A stretch of DNA of 64,000 nucleotides, taken from assembly GCF_001010415.1 (NCBI RefSeq), contig NZ_JPLE01000010.1, forward strand, positions 1-64,000, read 5' to 3'. Origin of the DNA: Xanthomonas pisi DSM 18956. GTDB lineage: Bacteria > Pseudomonadota > Gammaproteobacteria > Xanthomonadales > Xanthomonadaceae. Numbering within the stretch: the stretch's first letter is position 1; each line of letters begins with the position of its first letter. The translations under genes were made by a program, and so were the position numbers. Positions 50,880 through 60,037 of the stretch are shown one piece after another. Under the pieces are notes generated by a model. It made no database searches, was not told where the DNA came from, and saw only the letters and a list, made by a program, of their open reading frames with translations.

Positions 50880-52706
50880 TCACCGCGCAGGTGCGAGGGT
50901 CTTTGCATCCGCCTGCTTGGCGTTGTTGGGCTTGGCATCTTTGTGATCGGTGCTGCCTGCGGCCGGCTGCGCTGCCGACGCACCGGTGCCCGGCTTGCCG
51001 GCCAGCATCCGGTCGCGTGCAGCCTTGAACGGGTTACCCGGGTACCAGTTCGGCCAGCGGTCGCCGGCGGCGACTTCCTTGCCCACGCCATACACCGCTT
51101 GCAGGTCTTCGATGGTGCCGTCGAGTTTCCACGTGGCCGCATCGTACTCATCGCCCGGGGCATGGTAGCGATGGCGGCCGTAGTCTTCGGCTGCCGCACG
51201 TCCGGCAGCGGTGCCGCCGTCGCGCAGGTCTTCGCCGCCGTCGGCATACAGCGCCGGCACACCGGCCTTGGCGAAGTTGAAGTGGTCCGAGCGGAAGTAC
51301 GAGCCGCTTTCCGGCGTGGCCTCGGCGTGCAGCGTGCGGCCCTGCATCGCGGCGATCGGCTTGAGGATGTCTTCCAGTTCCGAGCTGCCCATGCCGACCA
51401 CGGTGACATCGCGTGCGCGCCCGGCCACCGACATCGCATCCAGGTTGATCACCGCCGCGATCTTGTCCAGCGGAAAGCTCGGGTTGGCCACGTAATACTT
51501 GGAGCCGAGCAAGCCGGATTCTTCCAGCGTCACTGCCACGAACACCACCGAGCGCGCCGGCTTGGGGTCCTGGTGCGCAAAGGCATCGGCGATCTCCAGG
51601 ATACCGGCCACGCCGGTGGCGTTGTCCACCGCGCCGTTGTAGATGTTGTCGCCGCTCTCGCCCGGATGCTTGCCCAGGTGATCCCAGTGCGCCATGTACA
51701 GCACCGCCTCATCGGCGTGGCTGCTGCCGGGCAGCACGCCGACCACGTTGCGCGAGGTCTTCTCGGCGATGCTGCTCTTCAGGTCCACCGACCAGCTGGC
51801 CTTCAGCGGCACCGGCTTGAAGCCGCGCTTGCTGGCGTCCTTGTAGGCCTGGGCCAGGTCCAGCCCGGCGTCGGCGAACAGTTGCTTGGCGGTGTCGGCG
51901 CTGATCCAGCCCTGCACCGGCAGGCGCGGGTCCGGGTCGTCCTTGGCCGGCAGATCGTATTGCGGGCCCGACCAGGAGTTCTTGACCACATCCCAGCCAT
52001 AGCTGGCGCCGGGCGTGTCGTGCACGATCAACGCCGCCGCTGCGCCCTTGCGCGCGGCTTCTTCGAATTTATAGGTCCAGCGCCCGTAATAGGTCATGCG
52101 CTTGCCGTCGAACAGCTTGGCGTCATTGGTATGGAAGCCGGGGTCGTTGACGAACATCACCACCGTCTTGCCTTTCCAGTCCTGGCCGGCGTAATCGTTC
52201 CACTGCTGCTCGGGCGCATCCACGCCGTAGCCGACGAAGACCAGCTCGCTGTTGTCCAGCTTGACCTCGGCCTGGCCGGTGCGCGTGCCCACCACGATAT
52301 CGGTGCCGAAGGCCAGGCTGCGGGTCTGCTCGCCGCTGCGCAGACTGGGTGCGGTGGCCGCGTCGGCGGTGGTTTCCACCATCGGCACGTCCTGGAACCA
52401 GCTGTCGCCATTGCCCGGCTGCAGCCCGATGCGCTGCATCTGGTCGCGGATATAGGTCACGGTCTTTTCTTCGCCAGGCGTGCCCGGGCCGCGTCCTTCG
52501 AACTCGTCCGACGCCAGCGTCTTGACCAGCTCGGCAAAGTCGCCGCCAGTCAGCTCGGGCGAGAACGCGTGCCGGCTGACCGGTGCGCTGGGCGTGGCAT
52601 CGGCCGGCGTTTGCTCGGCCGGTGCGGACGGCGTGTCGGCCGATTCGCGTTTGCAACCGGCCAGGGCCAGGGTCGCGGCCAGGCACAACAGGATCTTGCG
52701 GGGCAT
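50880..52706 (-). CDS. M28-family metallopeptidase lipoprotein
   Basis: 608-residue periplasmic or outer-membrane anchored zinc aminopeptidase-type enzyme. Lipobox LALAGC (Cys ~18). A PA-like domain lies between ~130 and 290, inserted before the catalytic domain. Zinc ligands in order: MAHWDHLG (His ~342), NGAVDNATG (Asp), VTLEESGLLGS (Glu), VINLDAM (Asp) and RHRYHAPGDEYD (His). The C-terminus is a ~45-residue Lys/Ala/Asn-rich tail (KPNNAKQADAKTLAPAR). Substrates not assignable. Convergent with the PepSY-like gene across a shared terminator. Confidence 0.93.
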   Translation of the reverse strand: MPRKILLCLAATLALAGCKRESADTPSAPAEQTPADATPSAPVSRHAFSPELTGGDFAELVKTLASDEFEGRGPGTPGEEKTVTYIRDQMQRIGLQPGNGDSWFQDVPMVETTADAATAPSLRSGEQTRSLAFGTDIVVGTRTGQAEVKLDNSELVFVGYGVDAPEQQWNDYAGQDWKGKTVVMFVNDPGFHTNDAKLFDGKRMTYYGRWTYKFEEAARKGAAAALIVHDTPGASYGWDVVKNSWSGPQYDLPAKDDPDPRLPVQGWISADTAKQLFADAGLDLAQAYKDASKRGFKPVPLKASWSVDLKSSIAEKTSRNVVGVLPGSSHADEAVLYMAHWDHLGKHPGESGDNIYNGAVDNATGVAGILEIADAFAHQDPKPARSVVFVAVTLEESGLLGSKYYVANPSFPLDKIAAVINLDAMSVAGRARDVTVVGMGSSELEDILKPIAAMQGRTLHAEATPESGSYFRSDHFNFAKAGVPALYADGGEDLRDGGTAAGRAAAEDYGRHRYHAPGDEYDAATWKLDGTIEDLQAVYGVGKEVAAGDRWPNWYPGNPFKAARDRMLAGKPGTGASAAQPAAGSTDHKDAKPNNAKQADAKTLAPAR

Positions 52707-52761
52707 CGGAACTCCTCGTGCGACGGAGTTCCGATCTTAGAACGTGCGTGTGGTGAGCGCG

Positions 52762-53418
52762 TCAGTCCTTGGGTGCCACGTCCGAATCGAAGCTGCGTGC
52801 GGTGGCACCGGTGACCGCGCCGACCTTGGCGGTGCGATGCACATACAGATCCACCTCACGCTCGAAGTGGAGCGGGCCATCGACCACTGCCTTGGGGCCG
52901 ATCACCACGCGCGGCTTGCGCGAGGGCTTGAAGGAAAAGCTGAAATTCGGCTTGGTCACCTCGATGCCGCCGTGCACATGCGAGCCCACCCCGACGGTGA
53001 TGTCGCCATTGACGGTCTCGATGCCCTTGCCGAGGTCGGTTTCGACCAGGCCGATACTGCCGTTGACCGTTTCCACGCCGCCGCTGACCTGGCTGCCGCG
53101 CTCCACCAGCACGCTGCCGTTGACCGTTTCCAGCCCACCGGAAACGATGACCTTCTGGCCCAGGGAAATCGCGCCGTTGACCGTGGACACACCGCCGGTG
53201 CGGGCGCCATCGCCGATCTTGATGCCGCCGTTGACGGTTTCCACATCCTTGGTCTGCGCACCGGCGCCGATCTCGATGGAACCGTTGACCGTTTCCAGGC
53301 CGCCGTAGGTCTTGCCGGCCTCGGCGCTGATGCGGCCGTTGACCTTGCTGATGTCCTCATCGGCCCAGGCGGTCGAGCAGGCCAGGGACAATACCAGGAG
53401 GAGATACTGGGGCTTCAT
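52762..53418 (-). CDS. Exported beta-solenoid-like repeat protein
   Basis: 218-residue protein with a signal peptide (LLLVLSLACSTAWA, cut near residue 19). The mature part is built of about seven ~18-residue repeats around VNG: SKVNGRISAEAG, ETVNGSIEIGAG, ETVNGGIKIGDG, STVNGAISLG, ETVNGSVLVERG, ETVNGSIGLVE, ETVNGDITVGVG. Such regular hydrophobic-G turns suggest a beta-helix as in bactofilin/DUF4097-like proteins. The C-terminus is different (FKPSRKPRVVIGPKAVVDG). No known function. Divergent from the EnvC-like gene, with overlapping or nearly overlapping 5' ends. Confidence 0.7.
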   Translation of the reverse strand: MKPQYLLLVLSLACSTAWADEDISKVNGRISAEAGKTYGGLETVNGSIEIGAGAQTKDVETVNGGIKIGDGARTGGVSTVNGAISLGQKVIVSGGLETVNGSVLVERGSQVSGGVETVNGSIGLVETDLGKGIETVNGDITVGVGSHVHGGIEVTKPNFSFSFKPSRKPRVVIGPKAVVDGPLHFEREVDLYVHRTAKVGAVTGATARSFDSDVAPKD

Positions 53419-53515
53419 GCTGAACCTCGCGCGGTGGCGGCTGTCTTGGACGTGGCGGCGATCACACCATGCTTGGCTACAATCGCGCACCTGCCTGAAG
53501 TCACTGGATCGTTCG

Positions 53516-54814
53516 TTGGCCCCTTCGCCCGCACCGCTGCCGCGTCCGCCGCTCGTCTCCGCCACCGGCGTGGGGCGCAGGTGGCTGGCGGCGAGCGTGC
53601 TGGCCTGCATGCTGCTCGGCAGCGTCAGCGCGGGCGCGCAGAACCAGCGCGAGACCGAGCGCAAGCTGCAGCAGCTGCGCGATGAGCTCAAGACCATCAG
53701 CGCCGACCGGCGCGAACTGGAAGGCAAGCGCGGCACCGCGGCCCAGCAACTGCGCCAGGCCGACGAAAAGGTCGCCAGGACCGCGCGTGCCCTGAGCGAA
53801 ACCGAAGCGGCGATGCGCGCACAGGAACAGCATCTGTCCACGCTCCAGCAGGACCGCGCGCAACTGCAGCGCGGCCTGCAGAACCAGCGCACCCAGCTGG
53901 CCGCATTGTTGCGCGCCGCCGACCAGGTGGGCCGCAACGCACCGTTGAAGGTCTTGCTGTCGCAGGACACGGTCGGCGATGCCAACCGCATGCTCGCCGA
54001 TCACCGCTATGTACAGAACGCACGCGCGCAGCGGATCCATGCGCTGACCACGCAACTGGATGCACTGGCCAGGGTGGAACAGGACATCGCCACCCGGCGC
54101 CAGGCGCTGGATGCCGCGCGCGTGCAGCAGAAGGCGCAGGCCGCCACCTTGCAGAAAGACCGTTCGCAGCAGGCGGCCACCGTGGCGCAGCTGGACGATC
54201 GCTACAAACAACGTGCCGAGCGCGAAAAGGCGCTGGGCCAGGATGCCAGGTCGCTGGAGCAACTGCTCGCCAATCTGCGTGCGACCGCGGCCAAGGCCGA
54301 AGCCGAACGCCGCGCGGCCGCAAAGCGCGCCGCCGCCGAGGCCGCTGCGCAGGCCAGACGCGGCAAGACCGATCGCCCGGAGCGCCCCGGCAAAACCCCG
54401 CCCAAGGTCATCGCCAGCGCACCTGCACCCAAGGTCGGTGGGCTCAGCTGGCCGGTGTCGGGCAATCTGCTGGCACGCTTCAATGCCACCTTGCCCGATG
54501 GGCACACCAGCAAGGGCGTGCTGATCGGCGCCCCCAAGGGCAGCACGGTCACTGCGGTGGCCGACGGCACGGTGGTGTTTTCCGACTGGATGACCGGCTA
54601 CGGCATGATCCTGATCGTGGACCACGGCAACGGCTACATGAGTCTGTACGCGCACAACGACACCTTGCTGCGCGATGCCGGCGCGGCGATCAAGCGCGGC
54701 GAAGCGGTGGCCAAGGTCGGCAGTTCGGGCGGGCAGGGCGTACCGGCGCTGTACTTCGAATTGCGGCGCAATGGGCAGCCCGTCGACCCGTCGAGCTGGT
54801 TGCAGCGGCGTTGA
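53516..54814 (+). CDS. EnvC-like murein hydrolase activator (coiled coil + degenerate LytM/M23)
   Basis: About 432 residues. Hydrophobic signal WLAASVLACMLLGSVSAGA, then a long coiled coil (~45-270; RETERKLQQLRDELKTI…), then a LytM/M23 domain from ~320 (GHTSKGVLIGAPKGSTVTAVADGTVVFSDWMTGYGMILIVDHGNGYMSLYAHNDTLL). The active-site HxxxD is replaced (GHTSKGV), as in EnvC, so it probably activates amidases at the division septum rather than cutting murein itself. The start is not certain: TTG at 53516 was chosen, GTG at 53570 gives a compact signal peptide, and an ATG at 53417 overlaps the divergent gene's first codons. Confidence 0.85.
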   Translation: MAPSPAPLPRPPLVSATGVGRRWLAASVLACMLLGSVSAGAQNQRETERKLQQLRDELKTISADRRELEGKRGTAAQQLRQADEKVARTARALSETEAAMRAQEQHLSTLQQDRAQLQRGLQNQRTQLAALLRAADQVGRNAPLKVLLSQDTVGDANRMLADHRYVQNARAQRIHALTTQLDALARVEQDIATRRQALDAARVQQKAQAATLQKDRSQQAATVAQLDDRYKQRAEREKALGQDARSLEQLLANLRATAAKAEAERRAAAKRAAAEAAAQARRGKTDRPERPGKTPPKVIASAPAPKVGGLSWPVSGNLLARFNATLPDGHTSKGVLIGAPKGSTVTAVADGTVVFSDWMTGYGMILIVDHGNGYMSLYAHNDTLLRDAGAAIKRGEAVAKVGSSGGQGVPALYFELRRNGQPVDPSSWLQRR

Positions 54815-55322
54815 CGCCGGCCAGTGGTGCGCCTGTGCCGACGCGGCGCATCGCATGGTGCGCGCCCGCACTGCAGATCGTTGATGCAGTGGTCGATCAG
54901 CGTCGGGTGGTTCTTGGCCAGCGCCAGGTCATTGCATGGACCAGGCATTGTTCGCCAGTGCGTGGCAGCGGTATGGCACGGATGCAGCCTGTCCGGCCGC
55001 TGCGAGAGACCGACCGATCCGCATGAACCTGCCGCGCCGTGGTGTCCGCCGACACGCGCCGGGGCAGTGCGTGAGGCCGCGTTCGATCGCTGACCCACGC
55101 ATGCAGCCAGACACCCATACGCTGCACGCAGGCAGCGCGCCGCAGGCAGGTGCCTGCCTGCGCCAAGGCGTCGCACCCCGCCTTTCACGTCGCCTGCCAG
55201 CTGGCCGCCACCGAACTGCCGCTGCCACACGCGCGCAATTCAACGCGGATTTACTGCTGCTTCGCGCATAATCCGGTCAGCTCCGTCGTGCGGGGCATCT
55301 TGTCTCTTTGCCGGAGTGCTTC
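54815..55322. other. Intergenic region before the processing protease
   Basis: 508 bases. Frames in both directions lack ribosome sites and family-like sequence. The last 60 bases (CGTGCGGGGCATCTTG…) lead into the next gene. No terminator hairpin with a T run was seen after the EnvC-like gene. Confidence 0.4.
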
Positions 55323-56900
55323 ATGCGCGTAGCCGTCCTGTCCGTTGCCCTGTCGCTGGCCTTGTTCGCGTCGCCTGGTTGGGCGCAGACCGCCCGTCCC
55401 GCCGCTGCCGCCCAGGCCACTGCGGACGACCCGGAAGCCAATGAAGCTGCCGTCTCCAAGGTGCCGCTGGACGAAATCCGCCGCTTCGTGGCGGTGTACA
55501 ACGCGGTCAAGCAGGCCTACGTCGACCCGGTCGAAGACAAGAAGCTGATGCACGCAGCAGTGCGCGGACTGCTCTCGGACCTTGACCCGCACAGCACCTA
55601 TTTCGACAAGGAAGATGCCGAAGCCTTCGACGAACAGGCCACCGGCGCCTACGACGGCATCGGCGTGGAGCTGCTGCAGCAACAGGACAACACGCTCAAG
55701 GTGATCGCGCCGATCGACGACACCCCGGCCGCGCGCGCCGGTATTCGCGCAGGCGATGTGATCGTGGCCATCGACGGCAAGCCGATCGATGCCAGCAAGG
55801 CGATGGAACCGCTGCGCGGGGAGTCCGGCAGCAAGGTCACGCTGACCATCGTGCGCGACAAGGCGCCCAAGCCCTTCGATGTGACCCTGCAGCGCCAGAC
55901 CATCCGCGTGGCCAGCGTGCGCAGCAAGTTGCTGGAGCCGGGCTACGGCTACATCCGCATCAGCACCTTCCAGGCCGATACCGGAGCCGATTTCCAGAAG
56001 AACCTCAAGCAGCTGCAGGCCGGCGGAAAACTGCGCGGACTGGTGCTGGATCTGCGCAGCAACCCGGGCGGGCTGCTGACCTCGGCGGTGCAGGTGGCCG
56101 ACGATCTGCTGGACAAGGGCAACATCGTCAGCACCCGCGGGCGCATCTCCATCAGCGATGCCAAGTTCGATGCCACCCCGGGCGATCTGCTCGGTGGCGC
56201 ACCGGTGGTGGTGCTGGTGGACGCCGGCTCGGCCAGCGCTTCGGAAGTGCTGGCCGGCGCGCTGCGCGACAACCAGCGCGCGCGCATCATCGGCAGCCGC
56301 ACCTTCGGCAAGGGCTCAGTGCAGACCGTGTTGCCGCTGGACAACGGCGACTCGGTCAAGCTCACCACTGCGCGCTATTACACCCCCAGCGGCAAGTCGA
56401 TCCAGGCCAGCGGCATCGTGCCGGACGTGCAGCTCACGCCCGAGCCGCAGCCGGGCGACGCCGACGTGCCGGCCAGCCTGACCGACTACAGCGAAGCCAC
56501 CTTGCCGGGCCACCTGCGCGGCGACGACGAAGGCGAAGAAGGCTATAGCGCTGGCGACGTGCTGCCGGGCGATGGCCCGATTGCCGCAGCCTTGTCCGAA
56601 CTCAAGCAGCCCGGCTCGGCCGCCAAGGCGCAAACCGCGCTCAAGGCAAAAGCCCAGGCCGCACAGAAGGCGAGGGCGGCCACCAAGGCGGCGACCGCGC
56701 CGAAGCCGGCAGCAGCGCGACCGGCGAGTACCGACAAGGCCAAGCCAACTGACCCAGCCAAGCCGGCAGCGCCAACGGAAAAAAACAAGCCAGCCACCCC
56801 AGCTGACCCGGCCAAGCCCGCAGCACCTGCCGACAAGCAGACACCGGCCGAACCGGCCGCGCCTGCGGATAAGCCGGCACCGGTCGAACCGGCCAAGTAA
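55323..56900 (+). CDS. C-terminal processing peptidase (S41A)
   Basis: 525-residue periplasmic serine protease of the CtpA/Prc class, trimming C-termini of envelope proteins. Signal VLSVALSLALFASPGWA. PDZ domain near 95-175 (GAYDGIGVELLQQQDN, PIDDTPAARAGIRAGDVIVAIDGKPID), then the core YGYIRISTFQADTG, LVLDLRSNPGGLL, the nucleophile motif DAGSASASEVLAGAL (~300) and the catalytic Lys in SRTFGKGSVQ (~330). The last ~95 residues are a low-complexity Ala/Pro/Lys tail with AKP/PAK units, not part of the enzyme and perhaps wall-interacting. GGAG ribosome site. It could work with the EnvC-like protein next to it. Confidence 0.95.
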   Translation: MRVAVLSVALSLALFASPGWAQTARPAAAAQATADDPEANEAAVSKVPLDEIRRFVAVYNAVKQAYVDPVEDKKLMHAAVRGLLSDLDPHSTYFDKEDAEAFDEQATGAYDGIGVELLQQQDNTLKVIAPIDDTPAARAGIRAGDVIVAIDGKPIDASKAMEPLRGESGSKVTLTIVRDKAPKPFDVTLQRQTIRVASVRSKLLEPGYGYIRISTFQADTGADFQKNLKQLQAGGKLRGLVLDLRSNPGGLLTSAVQVADDLLDKGNIVSTRGRISISDAKFDATPGDLLGGAPVVVLVDAGSASASEVLAGALRDNQRARIIGSRTFGKGSVQTVLPLDNGDSVKLTTARYYTPSGKSIQASGIVPDVQLTPEPQPGDADVPASLTDYSEATLPGHLRGDDEGEEGYSAGDVLPGDGPIAAALSELKQPGSAAKAQTALKAKAQAAQKARAATKAATAPKPAAARPASTDKAKPTDPAKPAAPTEKNKPATPADPAKPAAPADKQTPAEPAAPADKPAPVEPAK

Positions 56901-57140
56901 GCGGCGCGAAAAGATGCGCGTGCGATCGGTTGGATGCAGATCGCACGCGTGACATCTGTGGAATGCGCGCTAGTGCGTGCAGCGTGTCCTATCAAGCCTG
57001 TCGATATGCTGCAAAACGTGCAACGCGTGGCGCGGTTATCGCCTTTGGCACTGCGTCTACTGATGACTGCAGTGCAGATGGCCTATGGTAAGGCGCGCAT
57101 AGAAGCGGCGTCGCCTTAAATGAATTATCAGGTCGCATGA

Positions 57141-57479
57141 TCATGTGGGACGGGATGCAGCCATACAGATCAATGCGGCGTCAGCAATGATTTGCTCTTT
57201 AAGAGGTCGTGGGGCTCCAGTCCATGTCTTAAGCAAGTTCTCCATGACAATGTAGGCAGTCACGAATTGCGCGCGCGTCGGAACCTTTGGGTTTGTCTCG
57301 TCAAGAGAACTTTGAACTATTTTATTGAACGCATCATCTCTTGCGCTTTTGTCGTGAGGGTACGTTTCCGCTAGTGTCGCAACAAAAAGCGCAGCAGAAC
57401 TACATTGCGGCACTGATGCTGACGTGAGAATCGGAAACAGGATAAACGCCGAACTTGAAATTATGGAAGCTAGCTTCAT
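57141..57479 (-). CDS. Small secreted protein of unknown function
   Basis: 112 residues with a signal peptide (MKLASIISSSAFILFPILTSA) and a mature part with Cys near residues 26 and 106 that could pair, in a helix-rich frame (DKSARDDAFNKIVQSSLDETN; PRPLKEQIIADAALIC). AT-richer and with codon use unlike its neighbours, so probably acquired. AAGG precedes the ATG. It stands alone between two unrelated genes and matches no family I know. Similar in size and export to the small protein after gltD, but I see no sequence relationship. Confidence 0.6.
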   Translation of the reverse strand: MKLASIISSSAFILFPILTSASVPQCSSAALFVATLAETYPHDKSARDDAFNKIVQSSLDETNPKVPTRAQFVTAYIVMENLLKTWTGAPRPLKEQIIADAALICMAASRPT

Positions 57480-57741
57480 TGATGAGTCCTTGGCTTCAAC
57501 GCGGGGCCTAATCCGTATATTAAGTGCTTAGATATGGGTTGATCGGGTGATCATCGCTCTTTGCAGATCGACCATTGCATGGGCATGTCTGCGCCATGCA
57601 GCACCGTGTCGGGCGCCGATTGAAGTCCTATCCAATCCAGCGCCTTCACAAACCTATCCATGCTTTCCTGTGCGCGTCGCTGCGCCATTCGCGTGCATAG
57701 ATCTTCGTGCATGCATGGTCCGACTCGCCAGGCAAAACGCG

Positions 57742-58725
57742 CTAGCGCGTCGCCAGCACTTCCGGATTGACCAGATTGCGCGGCGTGCCGGCGGCGAACG
57801 CCAGCACATTGTCGAAGGCCGCTTCGAAATACAGCGCGTAGCTGTCGCGCTCCACATAACCCAGGTGCGGTGTGGCCAGCAGACGTGGGTGCTGCAGGAG
57901 CGGGTCGCGCGGGTCCAGCACCGGCTCGCGCTCGAACACATCCACCGCCGCCTGCCCGGGCCGGCCCGCATCCAGCGCGGCCAGCAATGCGCCGGGTGCG
58001 AGCAATTCGGCGCGACTGGTGTTGACCAGCAAGGCGTCGGTGCGCATGCGGCCCAGATCCTGCGCAGTCACCTGGTAGCGGGTCTGCGCAGTGAGCCGGC
58101 GATGCAGCGACAGCACATCGCTGCGCTCAAACAGCTCCTGGCGACTGCCCGCAATGGCGTACCCATCGCGCGCGGCCTGCGCGCACGATGCTTCGCCGCC
58201 CCAGACCAGCACCTGCATGCCGAACGCGCGCCCGAACCGGGCCACGCGTTGGCCGATGCGCCCATAACTCCAGACACCCAGCGTGCGGCCATGCAGCGAG
58301 CGGCCCAGGCCGGGGTCGCCGGTCGCCTGCCAGCGGCCCTGGTGAAGGGCGCGCTGATACTCGCTCAGGCGGCGGCTGGCCGACAGGATCAGCGCCCAGG
58401 TCAGCTCGGCCGGCGCCACCGGCGAGCCGATACCCTCGGCCACCGCCACGCCAACCTCGTTGCAGGCGGCCACATCCACATGCGTGCCCATGCGGCCGGT
58501 CTGGCTGATCAGCTTGAGCCGCGGCAAGCGCCGCAACAGCGTCGCATCCACGCGGGTGCGCTCGCGGATCAGCACCAGCGCATCGGCTTCGACCAGGCGC
58601 TCGGCCCATTCGTTGGGATCGCTGGCCAATGCGCCGAGCACCTGCACCTCGTGCCCGTCCAGACGCTGCAGACAGGGCAGGTGACGCACCGCGCCCTGGT
58701 AATCGTCGGGCACCAGAATGCGCAT
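57742..58725 (-). CDS. D-2-hydroxyacid dehydrogenase family protein
   Basis: 327-residue NAD-dependent dehydrogenase (phosphoglycerate dehydrogenase-like fold). Start MRILVPDDYQGA at 58725. NAD loop GVWSYGRIGQRVARFGRAFGMQVLVWG (~148-174; GRIG). Catalytic region NTSRAELL (Arg ~238), later Glu, and TPHLGYVERD (His ~288). Substrate unknown. Its ATG overlaps the stop of the DUF1820 gene (TGATG), so both belong to one transcript. Confidence 0.92.
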   Translation of the reverse strand: MRILVPDDYQGAVRHLPCLQRLDGHEVQVLGALASDPNEWAERLVEADALVLIRERTRVDATLLRRLPRLKLISQTGRMGTHVDVAACNEVGVAVAEGIGSPVAPAELTWALILSASRRLSEYQRALHQGRWQATGDPGLGRSLHGRTLGVWSYGRIGQRVARFGRAFGMQVLVWGGEASCAQAARDGYAIAGSRQELFERSDVLSLHRRLTAQTRYQVTAQDLGRMRTDALLVNTSRAELLAPGALLAALDAGRPGQAAVDVFEREPVLDPRDPLLQHPRLLATPHLGYVERDSYALYFEAAFDNVLAFAAGTPRNLVNPEVLATR

Positions 58726-59042
58726 CAACGCGGTTTGGTCGGCACTGGAAAGCTCACCACCTTGTCGCCAGTGGTCGCATCGCGGATCACCGACTGGCCC
58801 TTCTTCTCCACTTCTTCGATACGCACGATGCTCTGCATCGGCAGGTGCAAGGTCTTGGTATTGCCGAACTCCTCGCGCAGGCGTTCTTCGGTGGGATCGA
58901 CCACCAGCCCGTCGTGCACGTCGAACACCAACTCGCCGATCTGGTTGAAGCCCCACAGATGGCTGCCGGTCACTTCGTGCGCATAGAGCTCGTAGACCTT
59001 GCCGTGATTGAGAAAAGTGACTTTGTACAGGGGCTTGGACAT
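58725..59042 (-). CDS. DUF1820-family protein
   Basis: 105 residues, cytoplasmic, no signal: MSKPLYKVTFLNHGKVYELYAHEVTGSHLWGF… and …NTKTLHLPMQSIVRIEEVEKKGQSVIRD. Matches the conserved DUF1820 proteins of gammaproteobacteria, which I recall as small beta-rich proteins of unknown role. It overlaps the dehydrogenase start by two bases. Confident as a gene, function unknown. Confidence 0.88.
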   Translation of the reverse strand: MSKPLYKVTFLNHGKVYELYAHEVTGSHLWGFNQIGELVFDVHDGLVVDPTEERLREEFGNTKTLHLPMQSIVRIEEVEKKGQSVIRDATTGDKVVSFPVPTKPR

Positions 59043-59126
59043 GCGCCGATTATAGGCGCGTCATCGCAATGGACGCAGGGCAGCGCGTTGGCACGTGCAT
59101 GCCTCCGCGCTGCGCCGCTTGCCGCG

Positions 59127-59819
59127 CTAAAACCCGTGGCGCTTGCGCAGCCGCCGCGCGATGGCCGCGCGCACATACAGCCCGTAGACGATGCCGAACA
59201 GGAAGCCGGCGATATGCGCCGACCACGCCACCATGCCGAACGCCGGGCCGATGTAGGCGAACACCACCTGCAGCAGTGCCCAGGCGCCGATCAGCAGCGG
59301 TGCCGGCACGCGGATGAACTCCAGGAACAGCCCCAACGGCAGCACGACCCCCAGCTTGGCACCGGGAAACAACGCCAGGTAGGTACCGATCAAGGCCGAT
59401 ACCGCGCCCGAGGCGCCGATGATCACCCGGTCCGGCGTGCCGATCGCAAAGATCGCTGCCAGGTTGGACGCCGCGCCGCCCACCAGGAACAGCAACAGCA
59501 GCCGCCACGGCCCCAGGATGCGCTCGGCCGGCAACCCGAAGATCAGCAGGAACACCAGGTTGCCGAGCAGGTGCGACCAATCGGCATGCAGGAACAGCGC
59601 CGTGAACAGCCGCAGCACACTGCCGTCGCGCAGCGTCGCCCACCAGTCGCCCAGGTTGGACACGCCACTGGACAGCGCGCCCCAGTCCAGCCACAGCGTA
59701 TTGCGCGCTTCGCCCGGCCGGCTGATCGACCACAGATAGGCCAGCCACACCGTGGCGAACAACAGCGGCACCGCCCAGCGCGGGGTGGGTTTCTTGCGGG
59801 AGGGGAGGGAGACGAACAT
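59127..59819 (-). CDS. Rhomboid-family intramembrane serine protease
   Basis: 230-residue inner-membrane protease with six or more hydrophobic segments. Family motifs: FLHADWSHLLGNLVFLLIFG (His/Asn of the oxyanion site, ~88-107), catalytic Ser in IIGASGAVSALIG (~137), catalytic His in SAHIAGFLFG (~200). The start was set to the ATG at 59819 (MFVSLPSRKK); 15 residues more upstream lack character. Substrates unknown. Terminal gene of a minus-strand group with DUF1820 and the dehydrogenase, spaced 84 bases. Confidence 0.93.
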   Translation of the reverse strand: MFVSLPSRKKPTPRWAVPLLFATVWLAYLWSISRPGEARNTLWLDWGALSSGVSNLGDWWATLRDGSVLRLFTALFLHADWSHLLGNLVFLLIFGLPAERILGPWRLLLLFLVGGAASNLAAIFAIGTPDRVIIGASGAVSALIGTYLALFPGAKLGVVLPLGLFLEFIRVPAPLLIGAWALLQVVFAYIGPAFGMVAWSAHIAGFLFGIVYGLYVRAAIARRLRKRHGF

Positions 59820-59895
59820 CGGAGTCGCACAATAGCCGGTCCACGGGCCTGAACCCAGACCCAACCCAACCGCATGTTCAGGACGAAGGTCGTTA

Positions 59896-59923
59896 TTGTT
59901 CGGTTAATCGTGGTGGGTATACT
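59896..59923 (+). promoter_or_regulatory. Candidate promoter for the FadL-type gene
   Basis: TTGTTC at 59896-59901 and TATACT at 59918-59923 with a 16-base spacer. The start of transcription would fall shortly before the G9 tract at 59943-59951. Confidence 0.5.
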
Positions 59924-59942
59924 GCGTACGGCGTCGTATGTC

Positions 59943-59951
59943 GGGGGGGGG
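59943..59951. repeat. Homopolymeric G9 tract in the porin 5'UTR
   Basis: Nine consecutive G within the predicted leader of the FadL-type gene (start 60038), between the candidate promoter and the ribosome site (CCGGAGAG). Such tracts can slip in replication and alter expression. Confidence 0.85.
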
Positions 59952-60037
59952 TCTCCGGCGCGCTCCAGACACTGGATTGGTGCTGGGCGCGGGCGCTGAA
60001 CCGACCATTGCAGTCTTTATCCGGAGAGCTACAACTC

